64,000 bases of DNA from Shimia sp. R10_1 (GTDB lineage Bacteria > Pseudomonadota > Alphaproteobacteria > Rhodobacterales > Rhodobacteraceae): contig NZ_JAGHQX010000008.1 of assembly GCF_017744095.1 (NCBI RefSeq), positions 186,001 through 250,000 on the forward strand. Direction: 5' to 3'. The number at the start of each line of letters is the position of its first letter. Position 1 is the stretch's first letter. A model generated the notes under the pieces. It worked only from the letters and a program-made list of their open reading frames with translations, did no database searches and was not told where the DNA came from. Of this stretch, positions 20,721 through 31,678 are shown in pieces. The position numbers and the translations under genes are program-made.

Positions 20721-21608
20721 ATGGCGATTTCAGATAACACCAAAGGCGCGCTTCTGATGATGTGCTCCATGGCGGCCTTTACGTTCAACGACACGATGGT
20801 GAAGTCGCTGGGGCCGGATGTGCCGCTGTTTCAAATGCTGTTTCTGCGCGGCGTGGTGGCCAGCGCGCTGATCTATCTGCTGGCAAGATCGCTTGGCAAG
20901 CTGCGTTGGAAACTCTCGCGCCATGACTGGAGCCTGGTGGCGCTGCGTACGCTCTCTGAGATCGGGGCAGCCTATTTCTTTATCACGGCGCTCTATCACA
21001 TGCCGATTGCCAATGTGACGGCGGTTTTGCAGATCCTGCCCTTGACGGTGACCTTGGGCGGGGCGTTGTTTTTTGGCGAAACCGTTGGTTGGCGGCGGGC
21101 GCTGGCGATTGCCGCAGGCTTTTGTGGGATGCTCTTGATTGTGCGTCCCGGGCCTGACGGCTTTGATCAATACGCGCTCTATGCGCTGGTCGCGGTTGCT
21201 TTTGTCACGTTGCGCGATCTGGCAACGCGCAAGATGTCATCTGAGGTGCCCTCCCTCACCGTGACGCTTGTCGCCTCCCTTGGGGTCATGCTGTTTGCGG
21301 GTGTTGCGAGCCTTGGCACGCAGTGGGTGTCGCTCACCACAGACCAATGGGTTCTGCTGATTGGTGCCGCGGTGTTCATTTTGGGGGGCTATCTGTTTTC
21401 GGTGCTGGTGATGCGTGTCGGCGAGATCAGTTTCATCGCACCGTTCCGCTACAGCAGCCTGCTTTGGGCGCTGATGTTGGGCTATCTGGTGTTTGGGGAT
21501 TGGCCAGACACGGTTACTCTTACCGGAGCTGCGATTGTGGTCGGGGCCGGGGTCTTCACCTTGATCCGCGGGCGGCGCCTGTCTCAGGCAAACAGCGCGC
21601 GCACCTGA
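20721..21608 (+). CDS. DMT-superfamily (EamA) transporter
   Basis: This 295-residue inner-membrane protein has about ten hydrophobic segments in two EamA repeats, the usual DMT exporter layout. The first repeat starts MCSMAAFTFNDTMVKSLG. A typical motif, MPIANVTAVLQILPLTVTLG, lies near residue 95. Substrates of such exporters range from amino acids to metabolites and cannot be read here. The start is ATG 20721, behind a GAAGGGAAGGG tract. The 3' end overlaps the convergent rhamnosyltransferase-like gene by 25 bp (21584-21608). Confidence 0.88.
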   Translation: MAISDNTKGALLMMCSMAAFTFNDTMVKSLGPDVPLFQMLFLRGVVASALIYLLARSLGKLRWKLSRHDWSLVALRTLSEIGAAYFFITALYHMPIANVTAVLQILPLTVTLGGALFFGETVGWRRALAIAAGFCGMLLIVRPGPDGFDQYALYALVAVAFVTLRDLATRKMSSEVPSLTVTLVASLGVMLFAGVASLGTQWVSLTTDQWVLLIGAAVFILGGYLFSVLVMRVGEISFIAPFRYSSLLWALMLGYLVFGDWPDTVTLTGAAIVVGAGVFTLIRGRRLSQANSART

Positions 21609-22399
21609 TCCGCATCCACCGCAAAGCGCAGGCGGTATTCCTCTTCTTGCGCGGCGCTTAGGGGGGCCACTGGCACCGGTTTCACCTTCTTCTGGCGGCT
21701 GTCGTTATAGCCATTGTGGGTGCGCAGCCACATTGGCGTATCGGTGAAAGAGACGGTGGGCATATGCTGGTTCATGATGCCGTGGCGAAAGTTCATGATG
21801 GTCTGGGACACGCCGCCGCGCACATACATGCCAAGGGCGGCAACATAGAGGTTGCGCACTGTGTCGGTGGCGGCAATGCCTGCCGCACTCATTTCGGCGA
21901 TGTAGCCCCGGTTCCAGTCAAAGGCTACGGTCGCATTGTCGCGTAAAAGACCCGGTACATCGTCCACAGCTGCGCGCAGCCGCTCTATGAAATCCACTGA
22001 GATGGCATCATCATCGTCATGACGAAACTGCAGGCAGGGGGCTTTCATATCTTTGCGCGCGCGGTTGATGATGTCTTTCATCAATAAACGGTGCCGCTTG
22101 GGCGGGTGCGCTTCGATCCGGACCTGTGGCAAGGTGGCGGTGATGTCCTGCAGCCGCTCTCTGTGGTGTTTGGGCAGGCTGTCGCCGATCACGACAATCA
22201 GCTCAAAGTTCTGGTCGCTCTGTTCCCGCAGGCAGGGCAGGGCAATGGCCTCAAACAGCTTAAAGCGTTCCTCCAGCCGGTGCTCCTGATAGAGAAAGGC
22301 GATGCGGTCCTCAATCGTGTCATGTTCCACTTGAAACCCGCCCAATGCCGGGTATGAAAACCGGCACAGGCCAATGACCTGCATGTCTCTGCTCTGCAT
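21584..22399 (-). CDS. Putative rhamnosyltransferase (Rhamno_transf-type)
   Basis: The protein begins QVIGLCRFSYPALGGFQ a few residues in, followed by an RIAFLY..EERFKLFEAIALP segment, a DQNFELIVVIGDSLP segment and FRHDDDDA near residue 130. This is the signature I know from the putative rhamnosyl transferase family (PF11316), GT-A-like enzymes often near surface polysaccharide genes. The acidic DDDD would bind the metal of the sugar nucleotide. I chose ATG 22399 as start, since AAGG precedes it by about 8 nt; a GTG at 22429 and an ATG at 22384 are also possible. It is convergent and overlapping with the DMT gene. Confidence 0.8.
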   Translation of the reverse strand: MQSRDMQVIGLCRFSYPALGGFQVEHDTIEDRIAFLYQEHRLEERFKLFEAIALPCLREQSDQNFELIVVIGDSLPKHHRERLQDITATLPQVRIEAHPPKRHRLLMKDIINRARKDMKAPCLQFRHDDDDAISVDFIERLRAAVDDVPGLLRDNATVAFDWNRGYIAEMSAAGIAATDTVRNLYVAALGMYVRGGVSQTIMNFRHGIMNQHMPTVSFTDTPMWLRTHNGYNDSRQKKVKPVPVAPLSAAQEEEYRLRFAVDADQVRALFA

Positions 22400-22469
22400 C
22401 TTACGCGCCTTGTGTCTTGCTGGTTGCACCTTGGCAGCAGTGGCGGATCAGCGCAACAGGGGGCAGCTG

Positions 22470-22498
22470 TTGACAAGTTTGCCGACTCCCCATATACG
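22470..22498 (+). promoter_or_regulatory. Promoter of the str operon (rpsL-rpsG-fusA-tuf)
   Basis: A perfect -35 TTGACA (22470-22475) is separated by exactly 17 bases from TATACG (22493-22498). It is the best sigma-70-type match I saw in the window. Transcription would start near 22505, leaving a leader of about 220 nt before rpsL. Confidence 0.7.
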
Positions 22499-22640
22499 CG
22501 CGTCATCCGGCAATGGGCTTAGTCTGCCTAACGCCGTTTCATACCTGTAGTGGTCAAGTTCCGGTCTACTTTGAAGGCCGCAACCTCTGAGACTCCACCG
22601 CGTCGTTTGCCTCGGAATGGAAACGATTGCGGTTTTTGCG

Positions 22641-22656
22641 CTTGTGCATGCACAAG
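22641..22656. promoter_or_regulatory. Perfect 16-bp palindrome in the rpsL leader
   Basis: CTTGTGCATGCACAAG is a perfect dyad 71 bp before the rpsL ATG and about 140 bp after the predicted -10. It could be an operator or an RNA hairpin without a real loop. Its role is unknown. The rest of the leader (22499-22727) holds no gene. Confidence 0.5.
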
Positions 22657-22727
22657 TTGTGAAAGACCCGATAACCGCGTTGAGCTTCGGCTTGGCGTAC
22701 AAATGGAAGCAATAGGAAAGAGACCCT

Positions 22728-23099
22728 ATGCCAACGATTCAGCAGCTGATCCGCAAACCGCGTCAGCCTAAAATCAAGCGCTCCAAGTCACAGCACCTGG
22801 AGCAGTGCCCTCAGAAGCGCGGCGTATGTACACGTGTGTACACCACCACGCCTAAGAAACCGAACTCCGCTATGCGTAAAGTTGCGAAGGTGCGCCTGAC
22901 CAACGGTTACGAAGTGATCTCTTACATCCCAGGTGAAAGCCACAACCTTCAGGAACACTCTGTGGTTCTGATCCGCGGCGGCCGTGTAAAAGACCTTCCG
23001 GGTGTCCGTTATCACATCCTGCGTGGTGTTCTGGATACCCAAGGCGTCAAAGACCGTAAGCAACGTCGTTCGAAGTACGGCGCGAAGCGTCCTAAGTAA
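22728..23099 (+). CDS. rpsL: 30S ribosomal protein S12
   Basis: S12 sits at the decoding centre and controls fidelity. The 123-residue product has the standard sequence, with [17 protein letters not shown] near residue 40 and [13 protein letters not shown] near 84. Both streptomycin-resistance lysines are present in the sensitive state. It is the first gene of the str operon; the TAA is followed 15 bp later by rpsG. Confidence 0.98.
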   Translation: MPTIQQLIRKPRQPKIKRSKSQHLEQCPQKRGVCTRVYTTTPKKPNSAMRKVAKVRLTNGYEVISYIPGESHNLQEHSVVLIRGGRVKDLPGVRYHILRGVLDTQGVKDRKQRRSKYGAKRPK

Positions 23100-23585
<486 letters not shown>

Positions 23586-23606
23586 AGCCCAGAGGACATT
23601 AGACCA

Positions 23607-25724
23607 ATGGCACGCGAATATACGCTCGAACATTACCGTAACTTCGGTATCATGGCGCACATCGACGCAGGTAAAACCACCTGCTCCGAGCGCATCCTGT
23701 ATTACACCGGCAAATCCCACAACATCGGTGAGGTGCACGATGGTGCAGCCACCATGGACTGGATGGAGCAGGAGCAGGAACGCGGTATCACCATCACTTC
23801 CGCTGCGACGACCACTTTCTGGGAGCGCACCGAGGATGGCCAAACCGCTGATACCCCAAAGCACCGTCTGAACATCATCGACACCCCAGGCCACGTTGAC
23901 TTCACCATCGAAGTTGAGCGTTCTCTGGCGGTTCTCGACGGTGCCGTCTGTGTTCTGGACGCCAACGCTGGTGTTGAACCTCAGACCGAAACCGTGTGGC
24001 GTCAGGCTGACCGCTACAAGGTTCCGCGTATGGTGTTCGTCAACAAGATGGACAAAATCGGCGCTGACTTCTTCAACTGTGTGAACATGATTGAAGACCG
24101 CACCGGTGCAACCGCTGTTCCAATCGCGTTCCCGATCGGCGCAGAAACCGAGCTGGAAGGCCTGGTTGATCTGGTCACCATGGAAGAGTGGCTGTGGCAG
24201 GGCGAAGATCTGGGCGCGTCCTGGATCAAAGCACCTATTCGCGACGAACTCAAAGATCTGGCCGACGAATGGCGCGCCAAGATGATTGAGAACGCCGTCG
24301 AGCAGGACGACGATGCCATGGAAGCCTATCTGGAAGGCGAAGAGCCTGACGTGCCAACACTGCGCGCACTGCTGCGCAAAGGCACTCTGTCTCTGTCTTT
24401 CGTTCCGGTTCTCGGCGGCTCCGCGTTCAAGAACAAAGGCGTTCAACCTCTGCTCAACGCTGTGATCGACTACCTGCCGTCCCCACTGGACGTTGTGGAT
24501 TACATGGGCTTCGCACCGGGTGACGAAACCGAAGAGCGTAACATTGCCCGTCGTGCAGACGACGACATGGCGTTCTCCGGCCTGGCGTTCAAAATCATGA
24601 ACGACCCGTTTGTGGGCTCCCTGACCTTTACCCGGATCTACTCCGGTGTGTTGAACAAGGGCGACACGCTTCTGAACTCTACCAAAGGTCGTAAAGAGCG
24701 CATCGGTCGTATGATGATGATGCACTCCAACAACCGCGAAGAAATCACCGAAGCATTTGCGGGTGACATCATCGCGCTGGCAGGTCTGAAAGACACCACA
24801 ACCGGTGACACGCTCTGCGCGACCAACGATCCGGTGGTTCTGGAAACCATGACCTTCCCGGATCCGGTGATCGAAATCGCTGTTGAGCCAAAGACAAAAG
24901 CTGACCAAGAGAAAATGTCTCAGGGTCTGCAGCGTCTGGCAGCCGAAGACCCATCCTTCCGTGTTGAGACCGACCTCGAGTCCGGTCAGACCATCATGAA
25001 GGGCATGGGCGAACTTCACCTGGACATCCTCGTGGACCGTCTGAAGCGTGAGTTCAAGGTTGAGGCCAACATCGGTGCACCGCAGGTGGCATACCGTGAA
25101 ACGATCTCCAAGGCGATCGAGCACACCTATACCCACAAGAAACAGTCTGGTGGTTCCGGTCAGTACGCTGAAGTCAAAATGGAAATCATGCCGACTGAAG
25201 CGGGCGAGGGCTACTCCTTTGAAAGCCGCATCGTTGGTGGTGCTGTTCCAAAGGAATACATCCCAGGTGTTGAAAAGGGCATTCAGTCCGTCATGGACTC
25301 CGGTCCTTTGGCTGGCTTCCCTGTGATCGACTTCAAAGTTGCTCTGATCGACGGTAAGTTCCACGACGTGGACTCCAGCGTTCTGGCCTTTGAAATCGCA
25401 GCTCGTATGGCAATGCGTGAAGGCATGAAACTGGCCGGCGCGAAACTGCTTGAGCCAATCATGAAAGTGGAAGTGATCACACCGGAAGAATACACCGGTG
25501 GCATCATTGGTGACCTCACCTCCCGTCGTGGTCAGGTGTCTGGTCAGGAGCCTCGCGGCAACGCTGTTGCAATCGACGCATTTGTGCCTCTGGCCAACAT
25601 GTTCGGTTACATCAACAACCTGCGTTCGATGTCTTCCGGCCGTGCTCAGTTCACCATGCAGTTCGACCACTACGATCCAGTTCCGCAGAACATCTCCGAC
25701 GAGATCCAAGCGAAATACGCATAA
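23607..25724 (+). CDS. fusA: Elongation factor G
   Basis: EF-G is the GTPase that drives translocation and, with RRF, ribosome recycling. The 705-residue product has AHIDAGKTT (G1, residues 17-25), the switch region [22 protein letters not shown] (G3) and NKMDK (G4). Domains II to V follow, to the end at QAKYA. It sits between rpsG and tuf in normal str order. There is no sign of the EF-G2 paralogue type. Confidence 0.98.
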   Translation: MAREYTLEHYRNFGIMAHIDAGKTTCSERILYYTGKSHNIGEVHDGAATMDWMEQEQERGITITSAATTTFWERTEDGQTADTPKHRLNIIDTPGHVDFTIEVERSLAVLDGAVCVLDANAGVEPQTETVWRQADRYKVPRMVFVNKMDKIGADFFNCVNMIEDRTGATAVPIAFPIGAETELEGLVDLVTMEEWLWQGEDLGASWIKAPIRDELKDLADEWRAKMIENAVEQDDDAMEAYLEGEEPDVPTLRALLRKGTLSLSFVPVLGGSAFKNKGVQPLLNAVIDYLPSPLDVVDYMGFAPGDETEERNIARRADDDMAFSGLAFKIMNDPFVGSLTFTRIYSGVLNKGDTLLNSTKGRKERIGRMMMMHSNNREEITEAFAGDIIALAGLKDTTTGDTLCATNDPVVLETMTFPDPVIEIAVEPKTKADQEKMSQGLQRLAAEDPSFRVETDLESGQTIMKGMGELHLDILVDRLKREFKVEANIGAPQVAYRETISKAIEHTYTHKKQSGGSGQYAEVKMEIMPTEAGEGYSFESRIVGGAVPKEYIPGVEKGIQSVMDSGPLAGFPVIDFKVALIDGKFHDVDSSVLAFEIAARMAMREGMKLAGAKLLEPIMKVEVITPEEYTGGIIGDLTSRRGQVSGQEPRGNAVAIDAFVPLANMFGYINNLRSMSSGRAQFTMQFDHYDPVPQNISDEIQAKYA

Positions 25725-25778
25725 CGAAATTTGGGAAGCGGGCTGCCCGCTTCCCCTCTCAACATTAAGGAGGCCATC

Positions 25779-26954
<1,176 letters not shown>

Positions 26955-26976
26955 TCAGAGCCTCTGATTTTTGATG

Positions 26977-27005
26977 GAAAGGCCGTCCCCCGGGGCGGCC
27001 TTTTT
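26977..27005 (+). terminator. Intrinsic terminator after tuf
   Basis: AAAGGCCG..CGGCCTTTTT with a G+C-rich inner part (GTCCCCCGGGGC), directly followed by a 5-T run. It ends the str operon. Confidence 0.9.
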
Positions 27006-27110
27006 CTATGCCCGCACCCCAAGACAGCCCAAACAAAGAAACACGCGCTCACCAGCACGCGCCCGCCGCGCTTTTGCGCTGGTGATGGCAGCTTGGGGAA
27101 TCTGAAAATG

Positions 27111-27842
27111 TCAGTCCGGCGCTTGCACCCAGGCGATGGCCTCTTCATAGGCGGAGGCTGCAAAGTGCTCGGCGTCCAATCCGACGACATGTTTGCCAAA
27201 CTTGGAGGCCATGGCCTGCCAGCCTGCGTCACCGACAATGGCTGCACGGCGCAGCTGGCCAACATGCGAATGGGCCAACGCAAAGTGTTCCTTGAGTGCC
27301 CCAAGACCCTGCCAGCCGTCAAATTCCCGCAGATCGATCACCAGCCCAATCTCACCCATGGTGGCAAAGACGCTGTCCAAATCCTCAGATTTGCCAGCGT
27401 AGGTCTCGGAGTCGAGTTTGCCCATCAGGCGGACCACCACTGTGTCTTTTGCAAGCGCATCAATCTGAATCGACCCGAGGCTTTCGCGCAGCCACAACCT
27501 GGCTGTGTCCGCCTCCGCCAGTGAGAACCGGGCGACAGGGCAGGGCATAAACACGCTGAACATGCCGACCATACGCTGGATGCCAGGATCGTCTGTGACC
27601 AGAGCCACCCGATCAAAGCCGCGCCAGTGCTTTAGGCCCATACGGCTGTCTTCGCGCAGGGCGCCGAAGGTGAAATCGCTCATGCCGCCCTCAACAATCG
27701 CAAGCAGGCGGATGTGGTCTGCGGTTTCGATCGCCTTGTCGATCGCAGGTGCGAGCGTGGTTGTGTAGTCGTCTTCTGAAATCGGCGCTGTCATAGTGAT
27801 TTCAACAAAACGCGCGTCTTCACTGGTTTTTACGTCAATCAT
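27111..27842 (-). CDS. Tandem SpoIIAA-like (STAS-related) domain protein
   Basis: This 243-residue cytoplasmic protein contains two copies of a SpoIIAA-like fold (PF11964 type). Copy one spans about 1-120 (FVEITMTAPISEDDY, then IRLLAIVEGGMSDFTF, then WRGFDRVALVTDD). Copy two spans about 125-243 (TVVVRLMGKLDSETY, then IGLVIDLREFDGWQG, then LRRAAIVGDAGWQAM). Such proteins are often stand-alone anti-sigma-antagonist-like or lipid-binding modules; usually one domain is present. No kinase or sigma factor lies beside it. Function unknown. Confidence 0.75.
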   Translation of the reverse strand: MIDVKTSEDARFVEITMTAPISEDDYTTTLAPAIDKAIETADHIRLLAIVEGGMSDFTFGALREDSRMGLKHWRGFDRVALVTDDPGIQRMVGMFSVFMPCPVARFSLAEADTARLWLRESLGSIQIDALAKDTVVVRLMGKLDSETYAGKSEDLDSVFATMGEIGLVIDLREFDGWQGLGALKEHFALAHSHVGQLRRAAIVGDAGWQAMASKFGKHVVGLDAEHFAASAYEEAIAWVQAPD

Positions 27843-28080
27843 GGCAAGATCCTAAATCAATCATATGGAGAGCACTCTGCCACACCGCTCAGCTTTTGGT
27901 CGGAAAAATCTCAGGAGGGTATGCGCTGCGCCAAACCCCGCTGATCTGGCAAGCCTCTGAGATTAATCGGCTTAACCTGTTCACAAAAAGGTGTTCGGAC
28001 CTTGCAATTCACGGTTTGGTGAGGTGACATTGGGCCCTATGGCTGCCGGCCTGAGGCAGCGATGCGAACAGGGGAACACT

Positions 28081-29646
28081 ATGAAACGCATGATGTCAGC
28101 CGCTTTGGCTGCAGCGGTCTGCGCTGCGCCTGCAATGGCAGAGACTTTTAAATGGGCGGGCACGACGGACCCGCAAACCATGGACCCGCATGCAGTGAAC
28201 TCTGCGCCGGTTTTGGGGTTTTTGAACAACGTCTATGAGGGGCTTGTGCGCCGCGGCAAAGACATGTCGGTGCAACCCGCGCTGGCCACCAGCTGGGAGC
28301 CGATTGGCGCGGGCGAAGGCTGGCGCTTCTTCCTGCGCGAAGGCGTGACTTTCCATGACGGGGCGACTTTTGATGCGGAAGATGTGCTGTTTTCCTATCA
28401 GCGCGCCTCAAGCGAGGTGTCTGACACGCGCAGCTGGTTTGCACCTGTGTCTGACGTGAAGGTGGTGGATGCCTATACTGTCGACATTCTGACCAGCGCA
28501 CCAAACCCGATCTTCCCAGACAGCATTGCCAACTGGATGATCATGGACAAAGGCTGGGCAGAGGCCAACAGCGCGGCCCTGCCAGACAAAGAAAATGGCA
28601 ACTACGCCACGCTGAATGCCAATGGAACGGGCGCGTTCAAAGTGACCGCACGGGAGCCCGGCCTGCGCACGGAGCTGGCGCCGCATGACGGCTGGTGGGA
28701 CGAAGCCACCCACAACATCACCAAAGCGGAATTCACGCCGATCCAGAACGCCGCCACCGCCGTGGCCGCGCTGTTGTCTGACGAAGTGGATATGATCAAC
28801 CCGGTGCCAATTCAGGACGCCGCGCGCCTTCAGGGGCAGGATGGTGTTCAGATCATTCAGGGCATCGAAGCCCGCGTGATCATGCTGGGTTTCGCCCAAG
28901 ACGCGGATGAGCTGAAATACGGCGCGGATGCGGGCAAGCCAAACCCGTTCAAAGATGCGCGCGTGCGGGAAGCCGTGGCGAAGGCCGTAAATGTCGACGC
29001 GATCCTCAAAACCATCATGCGCGGCAACGCGGAACCTGCGAGCCAGCTCGTCAGCCCGGCGATGCGCGGCTATTCCGCTGCCAACGCAGACCGCCCCGCT
29101 TTTGATGTAGATGGTGCCAAGGCTCTGTTGGCAGAGGCAGGCTATGCTGATGGGTTTGCGTTTGGTCTGAAGTGCCCGAACAACCGCTATCTGAATGATG
29201 AGGCGGTCTGTCAGGCAGTGACATCCATGCTCGCAAAGGTGGGGATCACGGCACAGCTTGATGCGATGCCTGTACAAAACTACTGGCCGGAACTGCGCGC
29301 CGATAACTTTGACATGTATCTGCTGGGCTGGTCCCCAGGCACATTTGATGCAGAGCATCCGATCCGCTTCCTGGCGTCCACGCCAAATGCTGAGAAAAAG
29401 CTGGGCAGCTGGAACTTTGGTGGCTACTCCAACGCCCGCATTGATGAGCTTCTGCCGATGATCCAATCTGAGATTGATGATGGCAAACGTCAGGCGATGC
29501 TGGATGAATCAGCCAAGATTCTTCAGGATGAAACCGCTTATGTGCCGATGTATGTGCAACCTCTGGTTTGGGGCGCACGTGACAATATCACCCTGACTCA
29601 ACGGCCGGATAACTTCTTTATTCTGCGCTGGGTGAGCGTGCAATAA
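28081..29646 (+). CDS. ABC transporter periplasmic peptide-binding protein (SBP family 5)
   Basis: This is the solute receptor of a peptide/nickel/opine-type importer. ATG 28081 (GGGG SD upstream) gives 521 residues, with a signal peptide MKRMMSAALAAAVCAAPAMA cleaved before ETFKWAG. Family 5 features are the opening TDPQTMDPHAVNS, FFLREGVTFHDGATFDAEDV near residue 80, and ANGTGAFKV near 180. An in-frame start at 27991 would bury the signal. It heads a four-gene operon but is separated from the permeases by a terminator-like hairpin. The substrate is not predictable; oligopeptide or a sugar-like ligand is possible. Confidence 0.92.
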   Translation: MKRMMSAALAAAVCAAPAMAETFKWAGTTDPQTMDPHAVNSAPVLGFLNNVYEGLVRRGKDMSVQPALATSWEPIGAGEGWRFFLREGVTFHDGATFDAEDVLFSYQRASSEVSDTRSWFAPVSDVKVVDAYTVDILTSAPNPIFPDSIANWMIMDKGWAEANSAALPDKENGNYATLNANGTGAFKVTAREPGLRTELAPHDGWWDEATHNITKAEFTPIQNAATAVAALLSDEVDMINPVPIQDAARLQGQDGVQIIQGIEARVIMLGFAQDADELKYGADAGKPNPFKDARVREAVAKAVNVDAILKTIMRGNAEPASQLVSPAMRGYSAANADRPAFDVDGAKALLAEAGYADGFAFGLKCPNNRYLNDEAVCQAVTSMLAKVGITAQLDAMPVQNYWPELRADNFDMYLLGWSPGTFDAEHPIRFLASTPNAEKKLGSWNFGGYSNARIDELLPMIQSEIDDGKRQAMLDESAKILQDETAYVPMYVQPLVWGARDNITLTQRPDNFFILRWVSVQ

Positions 29647-29660
29647 AACTGCATAAAAAC

Positions 29661-29692
29661 GAGGCGTCGGGCAACACTCCGACGCCTCTTTT
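29661..29692 (+). terminator. Internal terminator/attenuator between binding protein and permease genes
   Basis: GAGGCGTCGG (29661-29670) pairs perfectly with CCGACGCCTC (29679-29688), with an 8-nt loop, followed by TTTTGCTTT. It probably makes the receptor transcript more abundant than that of the membrane parts. Confidence 0.88.
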
Positions 29693-29756
29693 GCTTTGCT
29701 TGACCCTCTCTCCAGAAGGGCGCAAGGACCGCTCATAAAAACAAAGGGACGCAGTG

Positions 29757-30737
29757 ATGCTGACGTATGTCATTAAACGAGTGTTGCAGTCCGCGCTGGT
29801 ACTTCTGATCGTGGGGCTTGTTGCTTTCAGCATGTTCCGCTTTGTCGGTGATCCCATCGACAATATGCTGGGTCAGGAACGCACGGATGCAGATATTTCC
29901 CGCTTGCGGGCAGAACTGGGGTTGGATGAGCCTTTCCCGGTCCAATACTACAAATTTCTCGAAGGCGCTGTGCAGGGCGATTTTGGCGTGAGCTATCGCC
30001 AGGGCCGCCCCGTGGGGGAGATCCTTCTGGAGCGCGCGCCCGCCACGCTGGAGCTGGCAGCTGTAAGTGGCTTTCTGGCGATCACCATAGGCATCGGCCT
30101 GGGTGTCTTCACCGCAATCCGCAGAGATGGGTTCATGGCGAATGCGATCATGTCGATCTCTTTGATTGGGGTGTCATTGCCAACCTTTCTGATCGGTATC
30201 CTGCTCATATATATCTTTGCGGTGGAGCTTGGCTGGCTGCCCTCCTTTGGGAGGGGAGACGTGGTGCAGCTCGGCTGGTGGAGCACTGGTCTGCTGACCG
30301 CGTCGGGCCTGAAGGCGATTGTCCTGCCGGCGATCACGCTCGGGCTTTACCAGATGACGCTGATCATGCGCCTCGTGCGCTCTGAGATGCTGGAAGTGCT
30401 GCGTCAGGATTATGTACGCTTTGCCCGGGCCCGTGGTCTGAAGGCGCGCACTGTGAACTTCCGTCATGCGCTGAAAAACACACTGGTGCCGGTGATCACC
30501 GTCACAGGTCTGCAGCTTGGCTCGATCATCGCCTTTGCGATCATCACCGAAACGGTGTTCCAATGGCCCGGTGTTGGCTTGCTGTTCATCAACGCGATCC
30601 AGTTTGTCGATATCCCGGTGATGGCGGCGTATCTCATGTTGATTTCGGTGATGTTTGTGGCGATCAACCTGATCGTTGACCTGCTTTATTTTGCAATCGA
30701 TCCGCGCCTGCGCACGGATGGTAAGGGGGCGCACTGA
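29757..30737 (+). CDS. ABC transporter permease, DppB-like
   Basis: This is the inner-membrane subunit of the peptide-type importer. From ATG 29757 it has 326 residues and about six membrane spans. The N-terminal region is typical of DppB/OppB (LTYVIKRVLQSALVLLIVGL, then LGLDEPFPVQYYKF). The cytoplasmic EAA-type loop that contacts the ATPase lies near VRFARARGLKARTVNFRHAL. A GTG one codon earlier is an equal alternative start. It overlaps the next permease by one base. Confidence 0.93.
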   Translation: MLTYVIKRVLQSALVLLIVGLVAFSMFRFVGDPIDNMLGQERTDADISRLRAELGLDEPFPVQYYKFLEGAVQGDFGVSYRQGRPVGEILLERAPATLELAAVSGFLAITIGIGLGVFTAIRRDGFMANAIMSISLIGVSLPTFLIGILLIYIFAVELGWLPSFGRGDVVQLGWWSTGLLTASGLKAIVLPAITLGLYQMTLIMRLVRSEMLEVLRQDYVRFARARGLKARTVNFRHALKNTLVPVITVTGLQLGSIIAFAIITETVFQWPGVGLLFINAIQFVDIPVMAAYLMLISVMFVAINLIVDLLYFAIDPRLRTDGKGAH

Positions 30738-31678
30738 TGTCTGACCAAACCTCAACCGCGCCGCAGTCCCGACTGGCGAAAGCCTGGGACAGCGACTTCG
30801 CTTACAACTTCCGCCGCTCGCCAGTGGCCGTGGTGTCCTTCCTTGTGGTGATGCTCTTGGTGCTGAGCGCCATCTTCGCCCCGCTGATTGCGCCTTATGA
30901 CCCGTTTGATCCGGGCTCACTGGATCTGATGAACGGCTTCACCGCGCCGATGGCCGCCAATGATTTCACCGGAGACACCTTCTGGCTGGGCACAGATGAT
31001 CAGGGGCGCGATGTGTTCTCCACCATCCTTTACGGCATGCGGATTTCGCTGTTTGTGGGTTTCTCTGCCGTGCTCTTTGCCATGGTGCTGGGCATCACGC
31101 TGGGCCTGATTGCGGGCTATGTTGGCGGCTGGGTGGAAACCATCATCATGCGCGCCGCAGATGTGCAGCTGACCTTCCCCGCCATTCTGGTGGCCATGCT
31201 GATCTTTGGCATCGCCAAGGGCATCACGCCGATTGAGCATCAGGACACGATGGCGATCTGGGTGCTGATCCTTGCGATTGGTCTATCGGATTGGGTGCAG
31301 TTTGCCCGCGTGGTGCGTGGGGCAACGCTGGTGGAGAAGGACAAAGAATATGTGCAGGCTGCGCGTATGATTGGACGGGGCCGGGGTATCATCATGCTGC
31401 GCCACATTCTGCCCAATGTGCTCTCGCCTGTGCTGGTGATCGCAACCATCTCTCTGGCGCTGGCCATTATTGCCGAGGCGACGCTGTCCTTCCTTGGTGT
31501 GGGCGCACCGCCGACCCAGCCTTCGCTGGGCACGCTGATCCGCATCGGGCAACAGTTCCTGTTCTCCGGCGAGTGGTGGATTTTGCTGTTCCCCTCCGCC
31601 ACGCTTCTGGCGCTGGCGCTGTCTGTGAACCTGCTGGGCGACTGGCTGCGTGATGCATTGAACCCGAGGCTGCAGTGA
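30737..31678 (+). CDS. ABC transporter permease, DppC-like
   Basis: This is the second membrane subunit, 313 residues, with one N-terminal span followed by five in the transport core. Markers are FWLGTDDQGRDVFSTILYG near residue 85 (typical of DppC/OppC) and the EAA loop near YVQAARMIGRGRGIIMLRHI. Start and stop overlap its neighbours as TGATG on both sides, showing tight translational coupling. Confidence 0.93.
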   Translation: MSDQTSTAPQSRLAKAWDSDFAYNFRRSPVAVVSFLVVMLLVLSAIFAPLIAPYDPFDPGSLDLMNGFTAPMAANDFTGDTFWLGTDDQGRDVFSTILYGMRISLFVGFSAVLFAMVLGITLGLIAGYVGGWVETIIMRAADVQLTFPAILVAMLIFGIAKGITPIEHQDTMAIWVLILAIGLSDWVQFARVVRGATLVEKDKEYVQAARMIGRGRGIIMLRHILPNVLSPVLVIATISLALAIIAEATLSFLGVGAPPTQPSLGTLIRIGQQFLFSGEWWILLFPSATLLALALSVNLLGDWLRDALNPRLQ

